Below are positions 47,943 through 59,800 of a stretch of 64,000 nt of DNA, one piece after another. Source of the stretch: Plantago ovata. Its lineage: Eukaryota; Streptophyta; Magnoliopsida; Lamiales; Plantaginaceae. A program made the position numbers and the translations under genes. Numbering within the stretch: position 1 is the first letter of the stretch; each line of letters begins with the position of its first letter. The notes under the pieces were generated by a model. That model was not told where the DNA came from. It was given only the letters and a program-made list of their open reading frames with translations, and did not search any database. The stretch lies in assembly GCA_028274465.1 (NCBI GenBank), contig CM051455.1, forward strand, positions 99,384,942 through 99,448,941. The letters are read 5' to 3'.

Positions 47943-49779
47943 ATGTCTTTAGGAGACGCTCCCTTGTTGAAGCTCGAAAACTACGAAAAATGGCGAAACA
48001 ACATGATGCTACATCTTGAGGCCATTAGTGATGAGATGGTTACTGTCATTAATGACGGACCTATCAAGATCACTAAGGTTGAAAGAAGTTTTCCTCACAA
48101 AACCACTGAAGCTGGAAAGGAAACTATCTTAGGCGAACCGGTTGATACCGTTGTGCCAAAAACGAGAGAGGAATGGACTTCCGACGAAGCTAAGAGATTC
48201 CGTCTTGATGGCCAAGCAAGAAACATCATCATTCGATCAACTCCGGATACCATACAGTGCAAACTGTGGGGGTGCTAAAACTGCTAAGGAAGCTTGGAAA
48301 ATGGTTCAAGATCTTTGTGCTGGATCTGACAAAACCAAGGAAAACAAACTCGAAGTGCTGAAGTTAAAGTTCCAGAACATTAAACAAGGTACTAATGAGT
48401 CACTGGAAGACTTGGACTTCAGATTCACAACTCTCGTTAGTGAAATGGCAGCCTTGGGTGTTGAAAATCTTTACTCATATTCTGAGAAGGTGAAAACCAT
48501 CATCAGAAGTCTGAACCAAGAATGGATCCACACTTAGAACTTCTACTACAATCAAGGAATGCCAGACATTACACCAACAGAGTTGTTCTCTCATCTTGCT
48601 ACTGTCAACTACGAGACAAAGAAAAGAGAAAATGTGTTTGTTGAAAAATCGCAAAACATTGCTCTTGCTGCAAAACCGTCATCTTCTGAAAAGAAGAATG
48701 ATAAAGAGCCTGTTGATGAAAACTCTTTGGTTGTCAATAACATGAAGAAATTCATCAGTAAGCAACTTGAAAGGCGAAAAGCAAAAGAGAAGTTGAAAAA
48801 ACATCTTGGTAACAACTACCATAAGTACAAGAATGAGACTAGCTCGCTGAACAAGCAAGCTCAGCAAGCAACTTCATCAGAAGAACCAGCAGTTGGAAAC
48901 GATCTTTGCTTTTACTGCAAAAAGCCTGGACACTTCAAAGCAAATTGCCCTTTGCTGAAAGGCAAATCTGCTGAAAAGAAGAAGAAGTTCAAAAGAGCTT
49001 TTATTGCTGAAGAAAAGAAGAAGCTTCAAGCAAAAATCGATGCATTGTGCATTGATACAAGCTCCGAAGACAGTGAGGATGAAAGCTCAGACACTGACGA
49101 TGAAGAAACCACTCTAGACGTAGAGATTGGCAAAGAAGTTTGTGGAATAGCTATGGAAGCTTATCCAGATGTGTCAAACTACGAGTTCTGCCTCATGGCC
49201 GGTCAGGTAAACAACCCTACCTCTGACTCAGACTCAGAAAGTGAAGACGAGATTGACCTTGACAAGATTCAAGGAGAAATTGAAAGATTTGAGAAAACTC
49301 TGAGCAGACAACAAGAGAAACTACAGATTGCTGAAACTCTGACCAAGCAGACTACTGATAAGTATATCTTGCTGAAGGAAGAGACAAAAGAAAAGGGTGC
49401 TGAAATAAGGCGTCTTAAGAAGTTGATTGCTGAAGCTACAGAGAAGAATTCTCAAATGGCATTAGAATTGGAAGAGTATCAGTCCTCAATTCTAAAGTTA
49501 CTTGCTGAAATCCAAGAAATGAAAAAGATGAAAATCAATTTCAAATCTTATGCTGACGCAAGTAATACGCTGACTGAACTAAACTCTTATTTGAGAGATC
49601 CATCTCAGAAAGAAGGTTTAGGTTCAACGTATGAAGGTGATGACGTAGAAATCTTGAGTAAAGACAAATCACTGATTTCCTTCGTACGAGCTACTGATAG
49701 TGGTCAAGCAGAACTGAACTCTATCAGTTTGGTCAATCTAAGGTTGCTGAAACATGCAATCAAGTACCTACGACCATAA
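47943..49779 (+). pseudogene. Gag of SIRE-like Ty1-copia element 1, broken
   Basis: The structural protein that forms the particle. The start MSLGDAPLLKLENYEKWRNN is a typical copia gag opening. A frameshift near 48260 leads to AKTAKEAWKMVQDLCAGS. A TAG at 48535-48537 follows SLNQEWIHT, and the frame reopens at once (PTELFSHLATVNYETKKREN). The zinc knuckle CFYCKKPGHFKANC is intact. Beyond it come acidic runs and a coiled coil (QGEIERFEKTLSRQQEKLQI) before a further frameshift near 49730. A long post-knuckle extension is a feature of the SIRE/Maximus group. Coding remnants with frameshifts continue from 49780 to 50372. Confidence 0.85.
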
Positions 49780-50372
49780 AGCCCGCTGTTGCTACTCAAA
49801 GTAACAAGACTTTAAAAGGAAAACAGATTGATGAGAAGCAAACTGTAAAGAAGAATGATGCTGTAAAGCATTCCGCCAAACAAGTTGCTGAAAAGCATTT
49901 GTTAAGTCAAAAGGCAAGATTACTGAAAGTAATCAGAAGACCTTTGCTGACAAACCTGAATCAAGTAAGGTTGCTGACACAAAAGCTCAGCATTCTCCGA
50001 AAAGTGGACTCGGTTTAATAACCAAGCAAAGTCAACTTTTTCACAAGTATAAGCAAAGTCAGCAAAGATACTTCAAAGAGATGAACAAAATCAAGCCTAA
50101 GAGTTCTGAAAAGACTCTAAATGCTAGGGCTAGAAGGAACCTTGCTAGAAAAGAACTTACTGAAAGTATGTTCAGCAAAAAGGTCAACCGAGCAAGACAC
50201 CACATCAGAAAGTGGACTTGATCAGCACGAATCAAAAGTCTTTCAGCTCAAAACCTCCTAGTTCCTCAGCAAGTAGAAAACAAGTCAAAGTTGAAAAACT
50301 TAAGACTTGGGTTTCCACTGGACGCATTCTTGAACATGTTAATAGACACCCAATATTGGATAATTAACTTGT

Positions 50373-53300
50373 TTGCTCTTGATTGTGCACACTTCAGCCA
50401 CGGAGACAAACGATGCAATCTGGCACTTTGATAGTGGTTGTGGAAAGCACATGACGGGCAACAAGAATAACCTTATAAACTATAGACGGTGGTCTAAAGG
50501 TCCAACAATAAGGTTTGCTGGTGGAGGATCTGGTTCTACAAAAGGCTATGGTGACGTGAAGTTAGGATGCATTACCATTACGAGAGTTCTTTATGTCAAA
50601 AATCTTAAGTTTAATCTTTTCAGCATGAGTCAGCTTGTTGACAAAGGATACTTCATCAAAATCAAAAGTGATGAATGTAAACTTATAGATTTCGACACTA
50701 AAAAGGTTATTATGATTGCAAGAAGATCAAGAGGCTTGTACACCGTAGATTGGTCTTCAGCAATTGTTGAAAAATGCCTTGTCTCATATCACGATTGCCT
50801 TGCTGAAAAAGCATGGTTATGGCATAAATGAACAAGTCATCTAAACTTCAAGACGCTGAATAAGTTGTCTAAAAAGTCACTTGTAGTTGGATTACCTAAG
50901 GTTACTTTTAAGAAGGATGGTGTTTGCAATGCATGTCAGCAAGGAAAGCAAACCAAATGTTCTTTCAAGAACAAGGCAGTACCGTCAACTACAAAACCTT
51001 TACAACTCTTACACATGGACTTGTTTGAATCTTCTTCAACAAGCTATGCTGGTAAGAAGTATGGTCTGGTGGTGGTAGATGACTATTCAAGATTCACTTG
51101 GGTAGTATTTATCAAGCACAAATCTGAAACTAGGACTGAAATACCTAACTTGCTGAATAAGCTTGAAGTCATGAAAAATGACAAGGTAAAAGTCATAAGG
51201 ACAAACCATTGTACTGAGTTTGTAAACCAGTACATAACTGAGTATTGCACTTCAAAAGGCATACAACATCAATTATCCTCAGTAAGGACACCACAACAAA
51301 ACGGTGTTGCTGAACGGAAGAATTGTACCCTAAAAGAAGCCGCAAGAACAATGCTTGCTGACGCTGAAATAAGTGAGGCTTACTGGGTTGAAGCGATTAA
51401 TACCGCCTGTTACACTCAAAACAGATGTTTGATTACTAAGGAATACAACAAGACTCCTTATGAGTTGTTCGTTGGAAGGCCTCCTAATATCACTCATCTA
51501 AGATTATTTGGTTGTAAGTGTTTCGTTCTTAATAACGGTAGAGAATACCTAAGAACATTTCAACCAAAGGCAGACGAAGCGATATTTCTCGGTTACTCCT
51601 TGCATAGTAAAGCTTATAGAGTTTACAACAAAAAGGCACATAAGATCGAAGAATCAATGCATGTTGTATTCTACGAAAAGACACAAGGAGTGCCTGCTGA
51701 AGAAGAAATATCAGAATGTATGAAAAAGTTAATCATACATGAGCAAATAACTGAATCTAATGCTAGGCAAATCAAGTCAATTGAACTAAATGATGATTCT
51801 GACAATGACTCTCCTCCCCCAAGTCATGACAAGATAAATATAGTTCACGACAAGGAATTTCCAGCAAAAGACGCAGTTGCTCCGGAAGTTGCTGAAACTA
51901 TGCAACCTCCAGTGCCTGCTGCTGAGCTACCACAATCTAGCAATGTTGAACAAGCAATTGCTGATGAACCTATCTCATCAGAGACACAAAATTCCAGTAG
52001 TACTGAACAAGTACATGCTGATGAGAAAACATATCCAGATCCAACACGCAGAAAACCTGTTAATAAATGGATTAGAGATCATCCCTCTACGGATATGATT
52101 GGTGATATTGATAAACGCCAAGTGACTAGATCCAAAGTTTCTGCTACTCATGGACTTGCTGAAGAAGCAACTGTCGTAGAAGTAGAATCATTGTTCTCTT
52201 GCTTTGTTTCAGAAATTGAACCTAAGACCATAGAAGAAGCTTTAAAGCATTCTGGATGGATCAAGGCAATGCAAGAAGAATTGGATCAATTTGAAAGGAA
52301 CAAAGTCTGGAAACTTGTACCACTTGCTGAAGGCAAGAAAGCTATTGGTACAAAGTGGGTGTTCAGAAACAAGCTGAGTGAGTCTGGTGAAGTAACAAGA
52401 AATAAAGCACGTTTAGTTGCTCAAGGTTACTGTCAGACTGAAGGATTGGACTATGATGAGTCTTATGCACCAGTTGCAAGATTGGATGCAATTAGGCTTT
52501 TCTTGGCCTTTGCTGCTCACAATGACTTCATTGTTTACCAAATGGATGTTAAAAGTGCATTCTTGAATGGTGAACTTGCTGAAGAAGTCTACTAAGAACA
52601 ACCCCCTGGCTTTGAACTTCCCTCTGAAATCAAGATGGTATATAAGCTTCAGAAAGCTGTATATGGTGGTCTAAAGCAAGCACCAAGAGCATGGTATGAT
52701 ACCTTGGCCAAGTTCTTGCTGGATAATGGTTTCAAGAAAGGTGAAGTTGATAAAACTTTATTTACCATGAACCATGATGGTAAAATACTCTTAGTGCCAT
52801 TTGGATCTAAGGACAAGCAACTTTGTGATGATTTTGCCAAACTCATGACAAACAAGTTTGAAATGAGTATGATGGGAAAATTGAATTATTTCCTAGGATT
52901 GCAAGTCAAGCAACTCAAAGATGGAATATTCATAAATCAAGCAAAGTATGCGAAAGAAATGCTCATAAAGTTTAGGATCAAAGAGGAAGAGAAACCTGAA
53001 AAGATCCCTATGAGTGTTGGTACCAAATTGGGCTATACTAAAGAAGATAAAAGTGTTGAAGAACACAAATATAGGAAGCTCATTGGTTCCTTGTTGTATT
53101 TAACAGCAAGTAGACTTGACATTCAGTATGCTGTTTGTGTGTGTGCAAGATTCCAATCTGATCCAAGAGAATCACACTACAAAAAGACAATCAAGATACT
53201 GAAATATGTCAAAGGTACAGTCAATGTTGAATTATGGTATCCTAAAGATTCAGGACTTGAGTTGGTAGGTTATTCTGATGCTGATCATGGAGGATCAACT

Positions 53301-53732
53301 CTTGATAGAAAAAGTACCTCTGGAACTTGTCATTTTTTGGGTACTAGATTAATATCATGGTTCAGCAAGAAACAAACCTGTGTTGCCAATTCATCTACTG
53401 AATCTGAATACATTGCGGCTGGATGTTGCAGAGCTCAAATCCTATGGATTCAACAACAATTAAGAGATTATGGTATTTCTGCAAAGAAAACACCAATCTT
53501 TTGTGATAATACGAGTGCTATTGCTATTACGCAAAATCCTAAGTTTCACTCTAGGACCAAACACATTGATATTAGACATCATTTCATTAGAGATCATGTG
53601 GAAAAGGGAGATATTGAGGTTGTGAAAGTAGGTACTGATGATCAACTTGCTGACATCTTTACCAAGCCCCTACCAGATAATAGATTCGCAATGCTAAGGT
53701 ATAACCTTGGATTGATCGAATTACCTCAATAA
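50373..53732 (+). pseudogene. Pol of SIRE-like element 1: protease, integrase, RT, RNase H, inactivated
   Basis: Ty1-copia order. The protease has WHFDSGCGKHMTG (DSG intact). The GAG_pre-integrase segment is cut by TGA at 50829-50831 (WLWHK then stop, where Arg fits). Integrase keeps HMDLF and VAERKN, but the second catalytic Asp reads Asn at 51204-51206 (IRTNHCTEF). In [22 protein letters not shown] and [14 protein letters not shown] are present, a TAA lies at 52593-52595, and a 21-bp in-frame loss near 52796 removes the catalytic YVDD present in element 2. RNase H ([27 protein letters not shown]) and the tail [12 protein letters not shown] are intact. Several independent lesions show an old, dead copy. 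Confidence 0.9.
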
Positions 53733-53750
53733 AGGATATAATTGGCAGAA

Positions 53751-54113
53751 TGCTGAAACAGGTATTCAGCAAGCCAAAGTACTCTTACTTCATTAAAAGC
53801 TCCTTCCACTAATTTCTTCTAAGAAATGATAGGTCACTACATGATTGCTGAAACAGGCATTCAACAAGTAATTCCTTCAAAACGGGTATTTTTTAGGAAA
53901 CTTGATCACTTGCTGAGACAGGCACTCAGTAAGAGAAAAACCTTAAAGATTGCTGAAACGGGTATTCAGACAATCAAAGATACTGAAACAGGTATTCAAG
54001 TATCAAGGGAATATTCCGAGACGGGAACTCAGAAAAAGAGCAAAACTAATTTCTCAGATTTTACCAAAGGATATCTCAAGTACAAAAGAATTTACTGATA
54101 CGGGAACTCAGAA
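53751..54113 (+). repeat. Seven degenerate 20-24 bp repeats between pol and the env-position ORF
   Basis: Variants of GCTGAAACRGGNATTCAGC at about 53751, 53845, 53910, 53950, 53981, 54012 and 54092. The better copies have TTGCTGAA...TTCAGCAA arms and could fold as short hairpins. A matching array lies at 62165-62535 in element 2. Confidence 0.8.
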
Positions 54114-54427
54114 ATATCTTTTAAACTTAAGAAAATATGAGATATCTAAGTAAGGGGGAACTTTCAGCAAGTAATCTAATCCTATAAAACTCGGTAAAAT
54201 CAATTTGTGACGTTAATCGGGCACAGATAAACTCGTAATAATCATGACATGAAATACAATCGTGGCCATTGATTAAAAGGAGTTATTGATCTAACGGTTA
54301 ACATTTTCAAAGAGAGAGAGTGCTATGACGGTTTTAGTTAGTGGGCCACTACGCATTCAATGCAAAGGCTCCACTAACGCCTTTGTTGAGAACTCAAATC
54401 GATTGAGTTTCTCACACATCAGAGACA

Positions 54428-54437
54428 CTATATAAAG
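54428..54437 (+). promoter_or_regulatory. Candidate internal TATA box ahead of the env-position ORF, element 1
   Basis: CTATATAAAG, 132 bp before the ATG at 54569, in GAGACACTATATAAAGAAGG. The same string and spacing occur in element 2. A second CTATATAAAG lies at 54558-54567, right before the ATG. Confidence 0.45.
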
Positions 54438-54568
54438 AAGGAGTTAGAGAAATGACAAAATTCTTTAACTCACATTTCCTTTCTCTGCAAATTTTAGCCT
54501 GAATCTACTGTACCTCCGGTCAAAAAGCAAATTATCTTTTTCGTACACATTTTCTCCTATATAAAGAA

Positions 54569-54972
54569 ATGGCACCGAAAAGACAATCATCTAAGACCTC
54601 CAAGTCGTCTAAGGTTGACAGTGCTGAGAAACGCACTGCTCCGGTGACTACTCCGGCAACAAACACAGCGAAAGTTGTGTTGAAAAACGACAGAATCACC
54701 GAGAAACCCATGCCTCCTTCATATCTTCACACTGCAAAGTGTGAGATGATGATGCAATGGGGTGGTTTTGCTAAAGAGAAGTATATCCGATACTTCTATG
54801 AACAAGAATTGGACGGTGACAATGAAGAGGCGCTTGAATTTATCAAGCAACAAGGCCTCATTCATTTTATAACTGCTCGCACTAAGCAAGTGAGCATGTT
54901 AGACACAATGGAGTTCTACAACAATGCAGAAATCCAGTCCCTAACTGATAGTAAAGGAGACACTGAAAAAGT
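54569..54972 (+). pseudogene. Start of env-position ORF of element 1, cut by element 2
   Basis: Starts MAPKRQSSKTSKSSKVDSAE and matches residues of the complete start at 61634. It has the 'putative plant transposon protein' type domain (EKYIRYFYEQELDGDNEEAL, LIHFITARTKQVSMLDTMEF). It diverges from element 2 exactly at 54972/54973, where the LTR begins; the few residues after that are LTR read-through. The remainder should lie beyond the right window edge. Confidence 0.85.
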
Positions 54973-56622
54973 TGTTGGTCCCTTTAAACAACAAGAAAAG
55001 ACTAGAGGGGGGGGGGGTGAATAGTCTTTTCAAACTTTCGTCGTTTAAAACTTTCTCAGCAAGTGCTTATTACTTTTCAGTAATGAGTTTGCTGATACTT
55101 AACTTTCTCAGCAAGCGTAAGTTACTTTACAGTAGCTTGGTTTGCTGATACTTAAAATCAGAGAGCGGAAGTCTTTGATACAATAAGTGCTCTTTCAGTA
55201 AGTAAAGGTTTCAGCAAGTGAAGTGAGTGACTGTGTAAAGACAGATATGATTTGCTGAAAACTAAATACAGTAAGTAAATCACACACACTTTTATAGTGG
55301 TATCTGAGAGTGGCGTAATCTCTCAACTAATCCACTTTGTCCTTTCTAGGACTGAATCCACTAAGATACGATTGAGGTTCCTTACAATCTCCTATCTAGA
55401 GCGATTCAACAGAAACCAAAGCACACTTGCTTTGTCTCCAACCTAAACTAGAGAACTCAACCTTGTTCTCCACCAAACTTGGTACTTTTAATCAGCAAAA
55501 CTATGCTCGATTAAGTTCCCCCTGAATATCACGCCTGAAAGGGTGTATTTTCAGTTAGAGAGTTTTGGGGTGAGATAACTTAATTATAACTTATTCAGTT
55601 ACAACAAGTAATCTAAGAAACACAACATTGAATACTTTGCAGTAAACAAGTTTGATTATTTCTGGTGTCAAGACTTGTTCTTGTTCGAAAGAAAGAACAC
55701 TTAACTAATTTCTTAGCCGAGTTTGTTCTACTTCTTCACAAGTAGCTTTTTCAAGCTTTAAGTCTTGGAACGGATCAACGGCAGTAAGAGTGTTTGAAGG
55801 TATGTGAGTTTTAAAGCACAAGTGAGAGTTTGATCACGTTGTTGACACTCTTCAACTCTTCGCCGGATGACCTCTATTTATAGTGTAAGTAAGGAGCCGT
55901 TTGAATTTCAAATCCTAAGGCTTTTGTTCCTTAACATGTCACTATCTTGCTTTTGTACTTTCAGCAGCGTCTTTGTTTGTCTTCTAGTCTTCATGTCCTT
56001 CGCGTGTAAGCTTTGCATTTAATGCACATTTGAATAGAATTCAAACAGTAACATTGGAGCGCAAATTCAAGTACTTTCAGCAAGAGGTCACATATGTTCC
56101 ATCAGCAAGTGGTTAGACTCAGTTTCAGCAAGCACAACCTACTTTGTCTTTCAGATTTTCACTTATGCAATGCTGTTGCTGAAATTTCCACTTTCTGAGC
56201 AACACGTGCCTTTGTAGATGCCAGTCTTCAGCAATCTTCTAGTCTTCAGATCTTCGAGTTCTTCAAGTCTTCAGATCTTCAAAAGTCTTCAAGATTCTGA
56301 GCGGTTTCTAAATGCTTCAATAGTTTGTTTGTAATAAACAAAGTACATCGTCAGCAAATGCTTCAATAGGTTATTTTCTTTTCAGAAAATAAGATACATC
56401 ATAAGCTAAAGCATCAATAAGTTATTTTCTTTTCAGCAAATAAAATACATCATATGCAAAAGAAATAACTTATCTAGCACCTAATCTAAGTCTTCAGCAA
56501 ACGTTCCTCTTTTACAATGTCCTTAAAATTCTAAATTCCTATGGACCTTAAGAGTACTAGTTACTGGACTTTCCTTAATTTAGCATGGTTAATTGCTCAT
56601 CAAAATTACAAGTTTCCTAACA
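54973..56622 (-). repeat. 3' LTR of SIRE-like element 2
   Basis: On the minus strand it runs from TGTTAGGAAAC (56622) to GGGACCAACA (54973), 1,650 bp. The polypurine tract just upstream on that strand marks it as the 3' LTR. TATA-like sequence (reverse complement CTATTTATAGTG) lies at 55872-55883. The plus-strand flank at 54968-54972 is AAAGT. Confidence 0.9.
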
Positions 56623-56623
56623 A

Positions 56624-56640
56624 ATTTCCACCTTTTTGAT
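56624..56640 (-). other. Polypurine tract of SIRE-like element 2
   Basis: Minus-strand reading AAAAAGGTGGAAATT immediately before the 3' LTR, the priming site for plus-strand DNA. Confidence 0.75.
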
Positions 56641-56892
56641 GTTAGCAATCCATGGCTAAATTAATTGTTACCCTTTTAGAGGTTTCTGATGTTGAATAAA
56701 TCAGTTGATTAATGCAAGCATACTTGAATAATTAAACAGTAAGCATAAGTAAATTGCATAATCAAAAACCAATAAGAGTCAAAAGCTTCATTGCTGATAG
56801 TTATCTTTCAGAAGTTTACATGAAATAGCATAGATAACTTAAACAGAATCAGCAAACAAAAACTTTAACAAAAAAAAAACTATTATAGGGAC

Positions 56893-59800
56893 TTAAGCTC
56901 TTTCAGAGGATTTTCTCAAAATCTCTCTTACACTCTTCTCAGCAAGTGCAGTAAATTCAACACAGTCCTTTTCGTAGTTTTCCAGAAGCCTACGGACTTG
57001 TAGTTGAAGAATTCTTGCTGGTCTTTGTGTATTCAATGCCGGAGCCAATAGCAATGCTGGCCAGCCTTTTTTCTTCCTGTCTTTGCCTTCTTCTTCTTGT
57101 CTTAGCATTGTCTTGATCTCTTCCTGAAGAGTCAGACGAGAAATGCTTTGAATGGCCAGACGGGGTCAAGGCTGTTAAGGGTCTAGCTCTTATGGCTTGA
57201 GTTATTGTTTGATTATCATCATCTTCATCATCTTCATTCAGATTGTGATGACTTTCAGTATGGCAAAAATCTTGAGTTTCAACAACGGTTTTTCTCTTTT
57301 TGTTACTTGCTGAATTCAACTCAGATTCTGCTTGCCTTTTAGAACTTTGCTCTTTTTCAGCAAGAGATTCTATAGGCAGTGGCGCATCAACAGCAGGAGC
57401 AGGAGGGGTTTGGTTTCTTTTTATAGTATTGTTCTTTTCCCCCTTAGACATGGATTGCAACATCGGTGTGATGTGTAGAGAATAAAACTCATTGCAATTT
57501 TCAGCAAGAGTGCTTAAGCTGTTATACTTCATGATGATTTTTTGTTGGTCAGAAGTCATTTTTGACAACTCTTGTTGAATGCTCATCATGTTCTCTTCAT
57601 GTCTTTTCTCTGTTGCGGCCTTCTCATCCATGAAAGTCTGAGCCTTCACGAGAGCATTCTTTGCAAGCCTGAGCGCTTGACTTACATCTTCTTCATAGCT
57701 CTTGTGATAAAGACTGATGTCTTTCTGAGCTATTGTCAAAGTTGTAGTGCGTCTCAGCACTGTAGCCAATATCTTTCCAAAGTCAATTGGGCTCTGAGCA
57801 AGCAATGCCTCATCTTCAGCTTTGCAGGCATCACGGACTTCCTTTAGTGCTAGAATTCTGGGAGTAAACTCCTCAACTCTTGGGAACGGCACTAAATGTG
57901 GTGTCAAGGAATGAACTTTTAGTTCGGAAGCAAACTGATCATCCTGTAATAGCAGTTCGGCTCTTAATGAATCACCTTTATCAGTGATGTAATTAGGAGG
58001 AGGAATCTGAACAACTTTTGGGTCTCGCTTGGATTGTTCATCCTCATTTTCTGACAAGTCGTCATCATCCTCAAATTCATCAAGTTGAGCAACTTTTGAA
58101 CCTTTATCAGTAGCTTCACTTCCTTTTTGTTGAGTGGTTGCTGATGGCAACGCTTCAGACTCAACAACTGGAGTTTCACCAGTAGTTAGTTGTTTCAATT
58201 GATTTTGGGGCTCAATTACTGGAGTTTCGCCAGTAGTTAGTTTTAATTGAGTATGAGACTCAATTACTGGAGTTTCGCCAGTAGTAAGTGGAAGGGAGGG
58301 GACTTCCTTTGTTCTCACTCCTGAAGATTGACCAATTTCTAGATCCTGCGTATGCCTTGCATCGATCAAGAGACTGTTTTGGAGAGCACGTTGGTAATCT
58401 TCATCTTGTTCATCATCATCATCAAGGTTTTCTTCAGTAACCTTGGCATCAGAAACTGGACTTTTGCCATTTTCCAAGGCAGCCCGTTTTCTGGCGTATT
58501 CTTCCTCAGTATCAGCACCTTGCACAGGTGCTTGATTTTCAGCAGCAGCAGGAGGAGGTTGAGATTCTTGCTGAGATTGTTGTTTTTCAGCTTGCTGATT
58601 GTCAGATTGAGTATTTTCAGCAACTGTTAACTTCAATCCTCCAGCATCAGGACTTGGACCTTGATTGTCATCATCATCGTCTTTCTTGTCCTTGGAATCT
58701 TTCCCTTCATCATCACTGGGATCAGTGGGAATGTTCTCATCTTCTTCTTCTTCATCATCGCCTGTCAGAATGACTAGCTCCACATGCTTATACAAAGCAA
58801 CACTTGTCACTTCCTCTTACTCATTTATTTTGTGGGGATCAGCCACCACAGATACAAATAGACCTTTGAGCATCACAACTTGTTCAGCTGGAGAGACACT
58901 CTTGAATTTGGCCTTCATATTCTCTCTGATTTGAGCAATCAGATTGGAGCTCATTTGCTGAGAATATGTCATTTCTTCAGGAAGGATGGAGTGGACAAAT
59001 GTTTCGAGCTTCAGCAGAGAAGATCTCTTTTTCTCGTTTGAAAGATGAAGGTGAAGATCTGAGAAATCCATTCGCCTGTATATTTGCCAGTTGCTGACGA
59101 ACTTAGCAACTCTTGACAAAGTTGTCCTTTTGAAGTTCAAGTACAGTTCTTCAGAACTTACTTGATGATCTTCAGTGATGAGTACCACTTCAGTGGTCTC
59201 CTTTTGAGCCTGAAAAAGAATTTTATTTAGATCAGAAATGGTTTGGAGAATTGTTTTAGAGTTTATATCTGAAACATGATTTACCTGCTGAGAGTCAGCA
59301 AGCTCATGTAGTACAATTTCCATTCCATGAGGAGCTTGAGTAGCATCCTCCATTTGTTCATCCTGAAATAAATTATAATTAGACACAAGTACTAAGCTGT
59401 CAAACTTAGTTTTTATACCAAAATTATTAACTACCTGCTGAGCAGGGAGTGTTGGTTCTGGTGCAGAGGCTTCAGCAACCATCTGACTTGCATCTTGAGA
59501 AGTCTGTAGAGATAATATAATATTAGCAAAGGAACAATTTTCAGAATTTGAAGTTTTACTGATGGTTGAATTAACTACCTGCTGAAGAAGGATAGGTTGT
59601 GGCTCAGTCCTTTCAGCATTAACAGTTTCTTCAGTTTCTTGGACTGTTTCTTCAGCAGACTTCTGGTTTTGCTCTATCTGAGAAAGCTGTGCGGTTTCAG
59701 CAATCTCCCTTGTCTCTGAAATGACAAGTTGAGCAGAAGCATCTTGACCTTTGAGCTCACTGCTTGTCATGAAGAGATCAATTGATTTGTTGGATGATTC

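Noticed and set aside
53751..54113. CRISPR-like regular repeats
   Set aside because: Repeats are degenerate and irregularly spaced, in a plant retrotransposon between pol and the next ORF.
57300..58934. Plus-strand open frames over the env-position ORF
   Set aside because: Antisense shadows; the minus-strand reading shows coherent charged and coiled-coil sequence.
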